From positions 892,655-956,654 of the forward strand of contig VZRZ01000222.1 in the NCBI GenBank assembly GCA_013398175.1: a stretch of DNA of 64,000 nucleotides, read 5' to 3'. Source of the stretch: Climacteris rufus. Lineage: Eukaryota > Chordata > Aves > Passeriformes > Climacteridae. The position numbers and the translations under genes are program-made. The notes beneath the pieces are model-generated. The model saw only the letters and a list, made by a program, of their open reading frames with translations, ran no database searches and was not told the origin of the DNA. Below are positions 51,401 to 61,817 of this stretch, piece after piece. Positions within the stretch are counted from its first letter, which is position 1, and each line of letters starts with the position of its first letter.

Positions 51401-54400
51401 TCATTTCTCTGATTAAAGTAGGTAGCAAACAGTGTGTACAGTATGTTGCTAATGAAAAAGTGTGGGTGCCAAGAATGAATTGCAATAATTGTAATATTTG
51501 ATATTAATAAGATGAGATAAAGAAATTACTATATACTTTCCCAGCTGCTCACTCAGTCACCATACTGATAGATAAGCTGCTCAAGACTTAGGTATGAGAG
51601 ACTTAATACAGCTAATAAATTATAATGAAGTCTGAACAAGGATATATGAAAATGACTGTGTCCACATGACATTTCTTACTGCAGGAGGAAAGGCTGAGTC
51701 AGCAGGAGGCTGGAGAGCTATAGTAATGAAATGAAAATGAGCTTTTCAACTCAAGGAACTTTAGAGAGATGGAGTTCTAACTCCCAAGGAAAGCCAGCAG
51801 GCAGAGCATATAACCCACCTGTCCCTATACAAAGTGATACAGTAAGAAAAATGCAAGCCCTTTCCCAGCACTATGCTCGGACTGGAATGGTGTAGAGAAA
51901 ACATATTTATTGCAGCTTAGCACCTCATTATCCCCAGGGCTTCAAGCCTCTACTGCGAGGTAGGATAGTTAGCATTCCCATTCAAAATGGCAGGATAGGG
52001 CTGGAAGTTGAAGCTGAAGAGGTTGTGTTTAATGAAACTTCACTGGGTCTTACATTTCAGTGGTGTATTAAGACCTAAAAGCTTTCAACCAAAACCTTGG
52101 ACTCTTCTGTAGAATTAAAAATACAGAACTTGTGTTCCAGCTCAGCAACTGAATGATGCACAAGTCTATGACTATGTTGAGAAGCACTTTTTTCCATGTG
52201 TCTGAATACAACCCTTGGGGCTGTATTCCTCTACCTTAGTTTGAAAAGCCCAGCTTCACTGGTATTTAGCTGGGGACAGGAGTGTGCTTTTACAGGGACT
52301 CTCTCGAGCATTTCCTTTTACTTAATTTTCCTTCTCACTGCAGGGCAATCTCAGAGCACACAGACTGTGTTCATTTGGGATGAAAGTAAAGTGGGGTGCA
52401 CTGATTGTGCTCCATTACTCATGGGTATTCATTCAGCAGGATAGAAGTGCATCTTCAAGAAGGTGTTAGTGTGGATGTTGGGTCTCCTGCATTCTCTGCT
52501 CACCTCTGCAGGATCATCCCCCCTGCTGACACAGGCACACAGCTGCACACCCTACATACACCATTACTACCAACAGGTACAATCCAAATAAAAATTCTGA
52601 GACAAGAATTTCTTTAACTGAACATTTGAACAAATGGGTATTTGCAAAATTACTGAGATAAACCCCTTTTACAGTTTTACAAGGACAAGGAATATATGAG
52701 CATATAGACAGATTACACAAGCATATTGTACCTATGAAATGCTCCCCATCATTACTGCAATCACTAGTCCTTGTATACTAGGCACGTAATTTTTGTCACG
52801 TTTTCTGTAGGATCATGACAGAGGCTACAGTTTCAGGAGAGATGTGGGCTGAAGGTGAATTAGTTTCATATGCATTCAGACATTTTCATATTTTCATTTT
52901 CTCCCATTTAGAAGAGACAAAAAGACAGGCAGCTTTGAAGGAAAAACCTCTTAGATTTAAACATTCTTTCCTAAAAGTAAGTATTTTCTTTGGAACAGCA
53001 TATTAGTCTTCCTTAAAAGAAGGTTTGAGTAGTGAATAATAAATAAAACAAAAATCTATTTATTTCTTTAATAATTAAATATTGGAGCACTGTATACAGT
53101 TTTCCTTCTTGTTGTTATTGTTGCTATTATTACTTGATTTTCCATTTCATGGAACCAACAAAGAGGCATGCATCTGTTGAATAACAATAATTCATATTCA
53201 AGCTGTGGAACCTAATTACAATACATTTTTCATGGTGACATCACAGATTATCATGGCTGATTTTGGTCAGTCACAACTGACTTAATTATTAGGTACTTAA
53301 TTATTATATTTTCTGACTTTTCATGAATTGAATAGGGTATGCCTTTCAGCTTTTATGATCAAACATACTCCCTCCCCAAAATATAGGATTACAGCCATTA
53401 TATTGATCTAAACACAAGCAGGCATCTTTTTGCTTTGCTCCACAAATGTAAAAATGAAAGCAATACTCACAAACCAAATGTATTACAGTGAATAAAAACT
53501 GACTCACTCCTGGAAAAGCAAAACAATATATCTGAGGAACTTCACCCTAAAAAGCTTCATTCTTGAATAATTTTAAGAGTATTTTTAGATATTAGTGTAG
53601 GTGTAGGAGAAAAGCCCACATTGCTTTAAAATCTGCCTTTTGTTCCAAACACCATTTCAAGAGATGATGTCATGCAATTAGAAAGAAGAAAGGAAAAGAG
53701 TCTAAAACCAAGTGATTCAACACAGTTATAGTAACAGAATTTTACAGTCTGTATAAGGTTCTGTCTTAGAAAGCTTTAGAAATATTCAGGTTACAGTTTA
53801 GTAGATCATTGAGATTTATGTTCATATTAGATGAGAATATCAATATAAATCTTTCCTTCCAAACAGGTCTAGACCAAATTATTCTCTTTACAAGTAAGTC
53901 TCAATCCATATGCCTATATGATTCTGTCTTAAATACCAAGTCCTAAAATACAGGAATCTCAAATAGCTGGTTTTGCTACCTGCCTTAGATTAACTGCAGT
54001 CCTTTGTGTCATACAGTGGGCACTGTATCAAAGAAAAATTCCATCTGTGTCTAGGAAAGAGGCTGAGCTGGCACCTGACAGGAAGGATACTCTCTACAAA
54101 AGAGGAATAATACAACAAAGAAAAGCCAACATTTTTTTCCACAAACCTTAAAGACAGAGACAGTTTCCGAGGAAGAAAAGTCTATTTACTTTCAGTGCTA
54201 CTTGCACTCCTTAGCCCTCTGTTTAGGACTGTCAATAAACTTACACATACCAGGTCGCATCAATAGGATTTTGCAAACCAATGTATTTTTTTCTGAGGAC
54301 AGCCATTAGCAGATACTGGGTGGGAGTGAAGGGACAGAGAAAGCACACAATCATGCTTTGTTCTCATATGGGCTCCTCACTTCTGGGAGTTTGGGGACAA

Positions 54401-55256
54401 CCAAACTAGGTTACATCCACAACATGGTGTTTAATAGGTTGTCAGACAACTTCTTCCCATGAATCTCTTGGACTGCTTTTTAACCCAGTCATATTTTGTA
54501 TACTGACAAACTCAGGCTTCAGTTTATGGATGAATTCTTGGGGTGGTTTAAGCAGCTTTCACAGGGTATCTCTGATCTCTAGACATATGAGGAGTTATGG
54601 GAGAAGAGGGAGGACAAGATTGAAGGAGATCAGATCTCCGTCTCAATGGCCTTCAAATCACAGAGGCTTTCTGATCATATTGGAAAACTTGTTCATTCTT
54701 CTCTGTGTGTACTTACCTGCATACCAACATCTGTGTTATTTAAAGTCTGTGCAAAACAAGACTGTGTAAACTGTTGCCCTATCTTCCAGCTGAAATCTCT
54801 ATTGCAAGACATCATCCCCAAAACATGACTTCTATCTGTCAGAAAGGCATGACTTAGCAAAATTTTTGCTTTTTGTAGCATAGGTCTGTCAAGAAAAGAA
54901 AATTCCACAACTTAACTAGAGATTATTGGGAAAAGACACTCCACTGGGAGCTTGGGGCTACTCACTTAACATGGCAAACAGTCTACAAGTCAGATTTATT
55001 CCAGTGGAGCCTGCATAACCTGGTGTCACCAGCTGAACGAAAGATTTAATGTCTTCTCATGTACTCAGCCAGAAGTCCCCACAGTACACTATATGTACTC
55101 TTATCAACTCCTAAGAAGGTGGTCTTTTAGGACAACAGGACCTTAACAATTAGAAAAATACAGTTTTTGAATTTTATTCCTTTTTTTTTTAATGCGGCTA
55201 GGGAAGATCAGTGCCTCTTTTTTAGTCCCATTCCTCTGCAGTTCACTAAAGGTAAC
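42416..55256. other. 12.8 kb of mostly unique, non-genic sequence
   Basis: No gene supported. Open frames up to 131 codons (minus, 44414-44809) and 123 codons (minus, 50610-50981) show no recognisable domain. A CpG-containing GC-rich pocket lies at about 44690-44990. Near 50395-50450 the translation E-L-A-R-T-Y-K-E-R-L-K resembles the Y-x-E-R-L block of old CR1/L3 LINEs, but nothing around it supports a copy. The rest is AT-rich. Confidence 0.5.
44690..44990. other. GC-rich pocket with several CpGs
   Basis: This 300-base stretch is richer in G, C and CpG than the surrounding AT-rich DNA, for example at about 44829-44845 and 44878-44942. Minus-strand open frames of 131 and 86 codons overlap across it. 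It could be a small CpG island or first-exon region, an old repeat, or neither. I see no TATA box or splice-bounded coding structure that would settle it. Confidence 0.3.
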
Positions 55257-55707
55257 TAATGCCTTTTTGGGACTACCTAAAACAGAAGCCAGACAAAATT
55301 AAGAGAATAAAAAGCAGTTATATTTATTGAAGGGTTTTCAGGGACATTTAGGGCAGATGACGCTCGCCCAAGGGCTACACCCAAAAAATGGACAACTGGT
55401 GACATGTTTTCATACTTTTGTAAGTTTGGTCCATTTGCATATTAGGGGTTAATCTTCCAATTACAGCTTCAGGTAATGAAGTCATTTACCCCAAGTTTGC
55501 TCCCCCCCAAGTCACTTTTGTTTACATTTCTCAGGACCTGAGACAGTAAAGTGTCCTTAATTCCCAGGCCTAGAGAGGAATTGTTTTATCTGACTAAAAT
55601 GGGAAAAACAGTATCTAACGCTCTATATGGAGTTTAGAGTTATACACTAAAGAATTGCAGGATTACAAATATATTAAAAATATAAAAGCTAAAATCCTAA
55701 GGCATCA
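55257..55707 (-). mobile_element. Solo LTR, 451 bp, with clean ends
   Basis: On the minus strand the element begins TGATGCCTTAGGATTTTAGC at 55707 and ends TCCCAAAAAGGCATTA at 55257. The ends are inverted copies of each other over TGATGCCTT (one end mutated from TGATGCC to TAATGCC). It is flanked by the exact 4-bp repeat TAAC (55253-55256 and 55708-55711), as expected for class I retroviral integration. AATAAA lies on the minus strand at about 55321-55327, followed by a T-rich stretch, as expected for the R region. No internal viral sequence is present. The termini resemble a common avian LTR family (TguLTR5-like by memory). Confidence 0.85.
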
Positions 55708-56582
55708 TAACCAAAATGACGGGGTGGCAGGCAGGTAGGTTGGCCACATTAGTTCACATTCTAAATAAATAGCAAAGGCCTTTTCTCTTCGCAATTTATG
55801 CACTGGCAGGCCACTCCAGTAGCTGGCACATCTCTACTGAAGTCCAGAGTGCCACATCTAAAGAATACTTCACTGTTAAGGATTCAACAGATCCAAGGCC
55901 CAAAATTAAATACTAAGGTATTTTTGGTAATGACAACAACATACATACTTAAACCTAGTTCCAAATGCAACAGGGTAATTATTTATCTATGAAGTCCTAA
56001 GGTCAGATCTTTTTTTTTTTTTTTGCCAGGAATACTAGGAGTTGTGGGAAGATATCCAAGCATTTTAATGTTATCAGCTCACCATGTCTATTCACCTGCC
56101 AGGTGCTGCACCATATTTAGCAACTCCTGTCACTGCCATGATGACGTGTCATTGGATTGCCATTTTTTCCTGTTCCTGAATAACCTGCAGCTGCTTCTCT
56201 GAAAGAGTGAGTCATCCAAAACTGTTAAATCTGAAAGCCAGTCTCAATTTGGCTCCCAGCAAAATCAACACATGTGACAAACCATCCACACTTGTGTGGA
56301 GGAGTTCAAGGGACTTGTAGTGAGACCCTGAAGTGGTGTGGGCAGGCAGATTCTCCACCTGCATGGCATGGAAGCTCAATAACTCCACTGTAATCTCCTG
56401 GGGGCTAATCAGGAAAGTCAGTCAGCACCACATCATGAGCTGCAATTCAACTGTGGTAAGGCACCTACCCCTTAAAATAGGCTTGATGGGCAAAAAGAAT
56501 CCCATGCACCCACCCACTAGCAAACTCGATGCGATCAGCACTCAAGTTCTGCAGATGTCCCCCTTCTCCAGCATGCAGACAC
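55708..56582. other. Spacer with a 15-T run
   Basis: Mostly unique sequence. A T15 run at 56010-56024 lies about 40 bases from TTTAAT at 56064-56069, which on the minus strand is ATTAAA followed by a poly(A) tract. This could be the 3' end of a retrocopied transcript, but I recognise no parent sequence. Two plus-strand frames of 64 and 87 codons look random. Confidence 0.4.
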
Positions 56583-57737
56583 CACAGAATCACTGAATAT
56601 GCCAAGTTGGAAGGGACCTGCAAGGATCATCGAGTCCAACTCCTGGCCTGCACAGCACCATCCTCAAGAGTCACACCATGTGCCTGAGAGCATTGTCCAA
56701 ACGCTTCTTGAGTTCTGTCAGGCTTGGTGCTGTGACCACTTCGCTGGGCAGACTGTTCCAGTGCTCAGCCACCATCTGGGTGAAAAAACTTTTTCTGATA
56801 TCCAACCTAAACCTCCCCCGATACAACTTCGGGCCATTCCCTCAGGTCCTGTCACTGATCACCACAAAGAAGAGATCAGTATCTGCCCCTCCTCCTCCCC
56901 TCAAAAGGAGGTGGTAACTGTGGTGAGGCTTCCCCTCAGTCTCCTTTTCTCCAGGTTGAACAGAACACGTGACCCCAGCCACTCCTCATACAGCTTCTCT
57001 TCAAGGCCCTTCACCATCTTTGCTGTCCTTCTTTGGATGCTCTCTAATGGCTTTGTAGCTTTTTATAGTGTGCACACAGGACTCAAGGTGAGGCCACCCC
57101 AGTGCAGAGCAGAGTGGGACAATCCCCATCCTCGCCCAGCTGGAGTTGCTGTGCCCAGGACACAGCTGGCCCTCCCGGCTGCAGAGCACTGCTGATTCAT
57201 ATCCAACTTTCCATCAACCAGGACCCCCAGTCCCTTTCTGCAGCACTGCTTGCCAGCCTCATATTCCCCAGTCTGTCCATGCATTCAGGGTTGCCCCGTC
57301 CCAGGTGCAGAATCCAGCACCTTCCCTTGTTGAACTTCATATGGTTGATGATTGCCTGGTCCTCTAAGTTATCAAGGTCTCTCAGCAGGGCCTCCCTGCA
57401 TTGCAGGGAGTCAACAGCTCCACTCAGTTTTGTAGAGCTGCTTAGTATGCCTTCCAGTCCTGCAGCCAAGTCATTTATGAAGCTGTTGAAGAGCACAGGG
57501 CCAAGGATGGAGCCCTGTGGAACCCCACTGGTGACAAGTCACCAGTCTGATGTCAGCCCATTCACTGTAACCCTTTGTTCCCAACCTGTGAGCCAGTTGC
57601 TAACCCATCACATGATGGGTTTTCCAGCTGCATGCTGGAAATTTTGTCCAGAAGGATACTACGGGAGAGAGTATTGAAAGCTTTACTGAAATCCAAAAAG
57701 ATTACATCAGCTGGCTTCCCTTGATCAACTGTATGTG
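56583..57737 (-). mobile_element. CR1 LINE, 3' part, interrupted at its upstream end by an LTR
   Basis: About 1150 bases of CR1 in antisense. The 3' terminus is CACAGAATCACTGAATATGC at 56583; the copy then runs back through the C-terminal coding region into the reverse transcriptase domain. On the minus strand 57562-57777 encodes F-L-D-F-S-K-A-F-N-T, the first catalytic motif with its aspartate (minus of 57676-57693), and 57197-57496 encodes L-F-N-S-F-I-N-D-L. The F-A-D-D box that should follow is shortened by about three codons to S-S-S-T-K-L (about 57427-57444), so both catalytic aspartates are gone. At 57737 an LTR interrupts the copy, which resumes at 58791. Long plus-strand frames here (198 and 191 codons) are antisense shadows. 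Confidence 0.93.
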
Positions 57738-58790
57738 TGTCATGGTTTAGCTCTGGCCAAATGCCAAAGCCCCACAAAAGCCGCTCCTCCCCCCTCGCAG
57801 CCAGACAGGGGAAAAGAATTTGTTACTAAGCTGAGATAAGGATACTGAGAGAAAAAAACCCCTCCAAATTAAGGCAGGCTAAAACAGGCTCAAAACTTAT
57901 AAGTGATTAAGTGAATTTATTACAGAGTTAAAGGAGAAAGCAAAACATCTTCCTAAAACACTCTTTCTCTTCCCCCCCGCCTACGGCCCTCCCCCCTTCG
58001 CCCTCAGAAAGCAAGGAGAACCGGGGAGGGGGGGTTCCCATTCAGTTCATTCCTCACATGTTTTCACTTCTTGGCAAAATATTTGGAGGGGAGGCAGTTT
58101 TGTCTTTTTTCCCTTTTCACAAGGACTGTGGCAATGTTTGCAGAAGTTAGGTTTTCCCTCTTGGCAGACAGTCTGCCCGGACACTGCTGCCGCTCTTTCG
58201 TCCTTTCAAGGCCGAGCTGGTCCTTCTCAGGGTGGAAATAAAACAAGGCTTTTTTAAACTCAATTGACTCCCTTCAGTTCCCAGCAGCAAAGGCCTCGTT
58301 ATTCATGTCAATTTCCACCAGACCACAGTCCCTCCTGTAGGAGTTCACCCCCTCCTGCTCCGTAGTGGGGTGGATCTCAGCTCCTTCATGGACCCTCAGA
58401 GTGCAGGGAAACACTGCACTGGTACAGTCCTTACCACAGGCTGCGAAAATGTCTCAGCTCCGATGATTAAAGAACCTCCTCCTCCCTCCTTCTTCTTCTT
58501 CTTGGCTGACTTTGCCAGTGTCCATATCTGTTGTTTCTTTTACATGCTGTACTCCTTCCTTCCTGCCTACAACTACATGGCACGAGCGTGCGTACTCCTG
58601 TGTTTGCTTCTTAAATATGTTGTCACAGAGGCATTACCTTACTTCTAAATTGGCCCAGCTGTGGCTAACAGCATGTCCATCAGAGATAGGCCCTGCCTGG
58701 ACAGCTGTGGAAGCTTCTGGCAGCTTTTCACAGGAGCCATCTTTTGGCCCCTACCACACCCAAAAAGCCAGACTCCTTCAAACTACCACA
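57738..58790 (-). mobile_element. Solo ERVL-like LTR, 1053 bp, nested in CR1
   Basis: Read on the minus strand it begins TGTGGTAGTTTGAAGGAG at 58790 and ends GAGCTAAACCATGACA at 57738, so it has TGT...ACA ends. The CR1 sequence breaks at 57737 and continues at 58791, which fixes both borders. The flanking five bases are ATGTG and GTGGG; both fit the same five bases of the CR1 target, so a 5-bp duplication that has since mutated is likely. CATATTTAAG (minus of about 58612-58622) is a TATA-like element, and AATAAA (minus of about 57916-57921) a polyadenylation signal. The last part resembles avian ERVL LTR 3' ends. No gag, pol or env is present. A short purine repeat, (GAA)n, lies at about 58490-58506 on this strand. 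Confidence 0.85.
58490..58506. repeat. (TTC)n microsatellite inside the LTR
   Basis: About five TTC units (GAA on the LTR sense strand), downstream of the TATA-like element. It extends a polypyrimidine tract that begins near 58470. Confidence 0.8.
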
Positions 58791-58808
58791 GTGGGTTACC
58801 TTGTCACA
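58791..58808 (-). mobile_element. Remaining 5' edge of the interrupted CR1
   Basis: GTGGGTTACCTTGTCACA continues CR1 exactly where the copy at 56583-57737 stopped. Similarity ends near 58808, so this is the 5' truncation point of the original insertion. Confidence 0.75.
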
Positions 58809-59894
58809 TTGTTATATTATACCAGAATCGAAGCCATATTTGAGATCAAATCTCACTAAACTAGGACAAAACACTTAGGAGTTACAAATGCTCACATTAG
58901 GAAGTCTCTTAAAATCTAACAGCAAAAAAATTGATATTTGGCTGCAGGAATTCTTTCAAAGAGCAATAGCAAATAAACAGTAGCAATGCTTTTAGTTATA
59001 CACATAAGGGAATGAAATAGCAAAGTTATATGCTGACCTTTTGTCAAATGCTTCCAGTAAATGGTGCATTTTTAAGATTGCCAGTGATTATCACCAATTG
59101 CATGATGTTCAGTGTCTTCACCTACAATGATGTTCTCAGAGGCTATTTGAATTTTGCTTGGGGAGGTCCCAGGAGGTAATTCTATTGGGTTTCAAACTTT
59201 CACCTCCTGTAGAAAATCTGATTTGCATAATAGATATTATTTCGAGTGGTAAATGTCAGTGTTCTATTATTACTTTACATATTTCAGGTTTATAACTGAA
59301 CTACTGAGTGACGTTAGACTATTTTGTATGTTTCCAGATATTCCAATTCTCTGCTTCATAAACTTCTGAAAATAATAAAATCTTGTTTTGATGGAGCAGC
59401 TTCTAAACATGACCACAAGGTAAAATAGCAAAAGCAAACCTTCAGGCTGTTTATGTAAGTACTAGAGGAGTGATCACAAAGGAAAACAAACAAGTCTCAG
59501 GAGTATATAAATCAGGAGCAACACATTTTTGTTGGTTTTTCTTTTTTTTAATATCTAAAAATTTTTAAATACTTAGAATGTACATTTCTGGCTACCTGGT
59601 GGATACCACACCTTTCTTTCTTCTCTACATAGATTTCATCTCTTTCCCTCCCTTCTCACAATTCTGATTTCAAAATTATGATTTTGCCATCTAGGCTTTT
59701 TTTAATTGTACAGGAATAAGGCTAGGCAGACAAAGATAAGTTCAACAACATTTATGTATTCAAATCTGCATTTTGCAGGCACTTCTGCTTTTTTGGCATT
59801 GTTACTATTCCTCAGTTTCTGTTCTTCCTAAGGTGAGTTTGAAAGTCCTCCTGCAGCCTGGCACTGGTCAGGTTGATGAATACCCCCTTGAGGT
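58809..59894. other. Non-genic spacer
   Basis: AT-rich unique sequence. No gene or repeat recognised. Confidence 0.5.
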
Positions 59895-60201
59895 CTGGAC
59901 ATGGCTGCCAAGAGGATGGTGACAGACTCCTTTCAGTGGTGCCGAGTGACAAGGAGCAATGGCCGTAAACTAAAACACAGAAGTTCCACTTCAACATGAG
60001 GAAGCATTTCTTTACATTGACAGTGGCAGAGCACTGGAACAGGCTGTCCAGAGAGGTTGTGGAGTCTCTCTGCAGACATTCAAAACCCATCTGGACATGT
60101 TCTTATGTCACCTGCTCAGGGTGACCCTGCTTTGGCAGGGGAATTGGACTGGATGATCTCCAGAGGTCCCTTCCAACCCTGACAGTTCTGTGATTCTGTG
60201 A
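59895..60201 (+). mobile_element. CR1 LINE 3' fragment
   Basis: Sense CR1 covering the C-terminal coding end and the 3' terminus. Landmarks are AGAGGATGGTGACAGACTCC, GAACAGGCTGTCCAGAGAGG, GGACTGGATGATCTCCAGAG and GTCCCTTCCAACCCTGACAG, ending TTCTGTGATTCTGTGAA. The CR1 subtype differs from the copy at 33.3 kb in its final block. The copy is 5'-truncated and lacks the reverse transcriptase domain. The minus-strand frame of 92 codons (59812-60090) is antisense to it. Confidence 0.93.
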
Positions 60202-60260
60202 AGGAACCTTTTAAAAACTCACAGTATCTTCAATATTCACTTGTGGGAGAGCTGTGTCAA

Positions 60261-60650
60261 TGGCATCTGTCAGGGCACCACAGGCTCCCAGTCAACCAGG
60301 ACCATGGAGGGCTCTCCATGCTGGGACAGCAGCACAGGTCCTGCAGCTCAGCCCAGCCCAGGCAGGACCTGGGCAGATGGGAGGTAACAGGGCAGCCCCA
60401 GCACCAGGCATCACTCTGGGGCTGGAGACAGGAAAGGCCTGAAGCCAGGCTGGGATGTGGAGCTGCAGGTGTGCCTGGCTCAGGGGCCCATGGCCGGGCA
60501 GGGCTGTGGGGAGCTGGAGAACGGCCCTGCTGCGGCACCCCTGGGGCAGGGGTGGCATGGGGTCCTGAGCCCTGGGCAGGGACAGGGACCCCTGAGGGGG
60601 CTGGGCAGGCACAGGCGAGACTGGGGATGCCCTCAGGAGCCTGACAGCAC
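60261..60650. other. GC-rich block of unknown identity
   Basis: This 390-base block is markedly GC-rich but poor in CpG, dominated by GGGGC, CAGG, GCTGG and CCTGGG words. Overlapping open frames run on both strands (148 codons plus, 138 codons minus); their composition of Gly, Ala, Pro and Trp or Cys simply reflects the base content. It starts about 60 bases after a CR1 3' end and stops shortly before another CR1. It could be an unclassified repeat, a degraded exon, or a captured fragment. I do not recognise it. Confidence 0.5.
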
Positions 60651-60773
60651 GGGGTATTATTTATGTAGGCCAAGAATTAGATAGTGAGGCATAGTTTCTG
60701 CAAAGCTCAGTGTTTGGCAACAGACAGCAAATCCCAGCTTGCCAAGGCTTTTCCATTTTACTCCCCAGTCAAG

Positions 60774-60930
60774 ATCATAGAATCAAAGATTCACAGAATG
60801 GACTGGACTGGAAGGGATCTTTGAAGAACACATAGTCCAAACTCTGTACCAGGGTCAGGGACTCCTACCACTAGATGAGGTTACTCAAACCCCCATCCAA
60901 GCAGGCCTTGACCACTTCCATTGATGAATC
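60774..60930 (-). mobile_element. CR1 LINE 3' fragment
   Basis: Antisense CR1 tail starting ATCATAGAATCAAAGATTCA, then ACAGAATGGACTGGACTGGA, AGTCCAAACTCTGTACC, CACTAGATGAGGTTACTCAA and GCAGGCCTTGACCACTTCCA. About 155 bases remain. It is more diverged than the copies at 42.1 and 56.6 kb. Confidence 0.87.
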
Positions 60931-61031
60931 CCTGTAAGTAGCAGTGCTGCCTGGCACAGATTCAGTTCTGCCTCTGGACTGGTCTCTTCAGGACTGCAAA
61001 GTTTACTTTTTAACTCAGCTTCCTGGTGAAA

Positions 61032-61808
61032 TGTAGTGGTGTGCAGGGCTGAGGCCACAGCAGCTAAACCTCGGCATTGGTGGAACAGGGCTCAGCACAC
61101 CACCCCCTAGAACTCCTACTCCGGTTAGGGTGACGCTTCATGTTCACCCCATGATCCCTTTCAATTACTGTTTGTATGTTTGCTACTATTGGTTGGTTTC
61201 AACATTACCTAATGTTCTGTATTTGGAGTTATTCTGGAAAGTTCGCATCTCTTTGGGTTCTTATTGTTTCTATTGTAATCCCTGTATCCCCGTTTGCGTT
61301 TTTTACCCACTCCCTTTCCCTGTAAAAATCCTGCTGTACCCTGTGCCTTTGTCCCTGGATTTGCTCCGCTTTGCTGCACCCTCCCTCCGCTGACTCTCCT
61401 TGTTGCTCCCAAACCCTTGGACTGTCACACTGCCACTCCTGAACCCTCGGACCCTTCCCCCCACACCTGGATCCCAGCCACGTGCTGCCGCTTCCCGCCA
61501 CTCCTGCCTTCCTGCCGCTCCTGTCTTCCCGCCACTCCTTGCTGCTTTTCCCCCCTGCTGCTCCCACAGCAATAAAGAGCTGCAAATCCATACAATGGTC
61601 CCTCTCAAAGTCTGTCCCCGCCAGCCGCTGAAGAACACCAGGCTGGGGCTGGCCAGCTTATCAGAAGAGCCGGCAGCCATAGCTGGAACCCTGCGCTTGG
61701 GGGGTATCGCTGCCGTGGCAGCTTCTCCCCCGCAGCACGCACAGGGGAAGTGGGCGCAGCCGAGCAACCTCGGGTTGGATCCCAGCAGCAGCGAACCGCA
61801 TGGCAATA
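61032..61808 (+). mobile_element. LTR-like segment, probably a solo LTR
   Basis: The segment is flanked by the nine-base direct repeat GTGAAATGT (61026-61034 and 61809-61817), the first copy of which overlaps its TGT start, suggesting a six-base duplication GTGAAA. It has a T-rich first half, AATAAA at 61571-61576 and a CpG-rich final part (about 61610-61808), an arrangement typical of U3-R-U5. The right end reads CGCATGGCAATA rather than the usual CA, so the border may be a few bases off. No primer-binding site or viral coding sequence follows. Open frames of 178, 139 and 120 codons over it have low-complexity composition and are not supported as genes. It may instead be another type of retro-insertion. 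Confidence 0.55.
61571..61576 (+). terminator. Polyadenylation signal in the LTR-like segment
   Basis: AATAAA lies between a C/T-rich stretch and the CpG-rich part, where the R region of an LTR would end. No other AATAAA stands in such a setting nearby. Confidence 0.5.
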
Positions 61809-61817
61809 GTGAAATGT

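Noticed and set aside
56599..57677. Two long plus-strand frames of 198 and 191 codons
   Set aside because: They lie exactly antisense to a CR1 copy and match no protein feature; CR1 antisense frames are often long because of its GC-rich coding part.
60198..60673. Frames of 148 codons (plus) and 138 codons (minus) in GC-rich DNA
   Set aside because: Both strands are open at once because stop codons are rare in GC-rich sequence; no domain or start context supports either.
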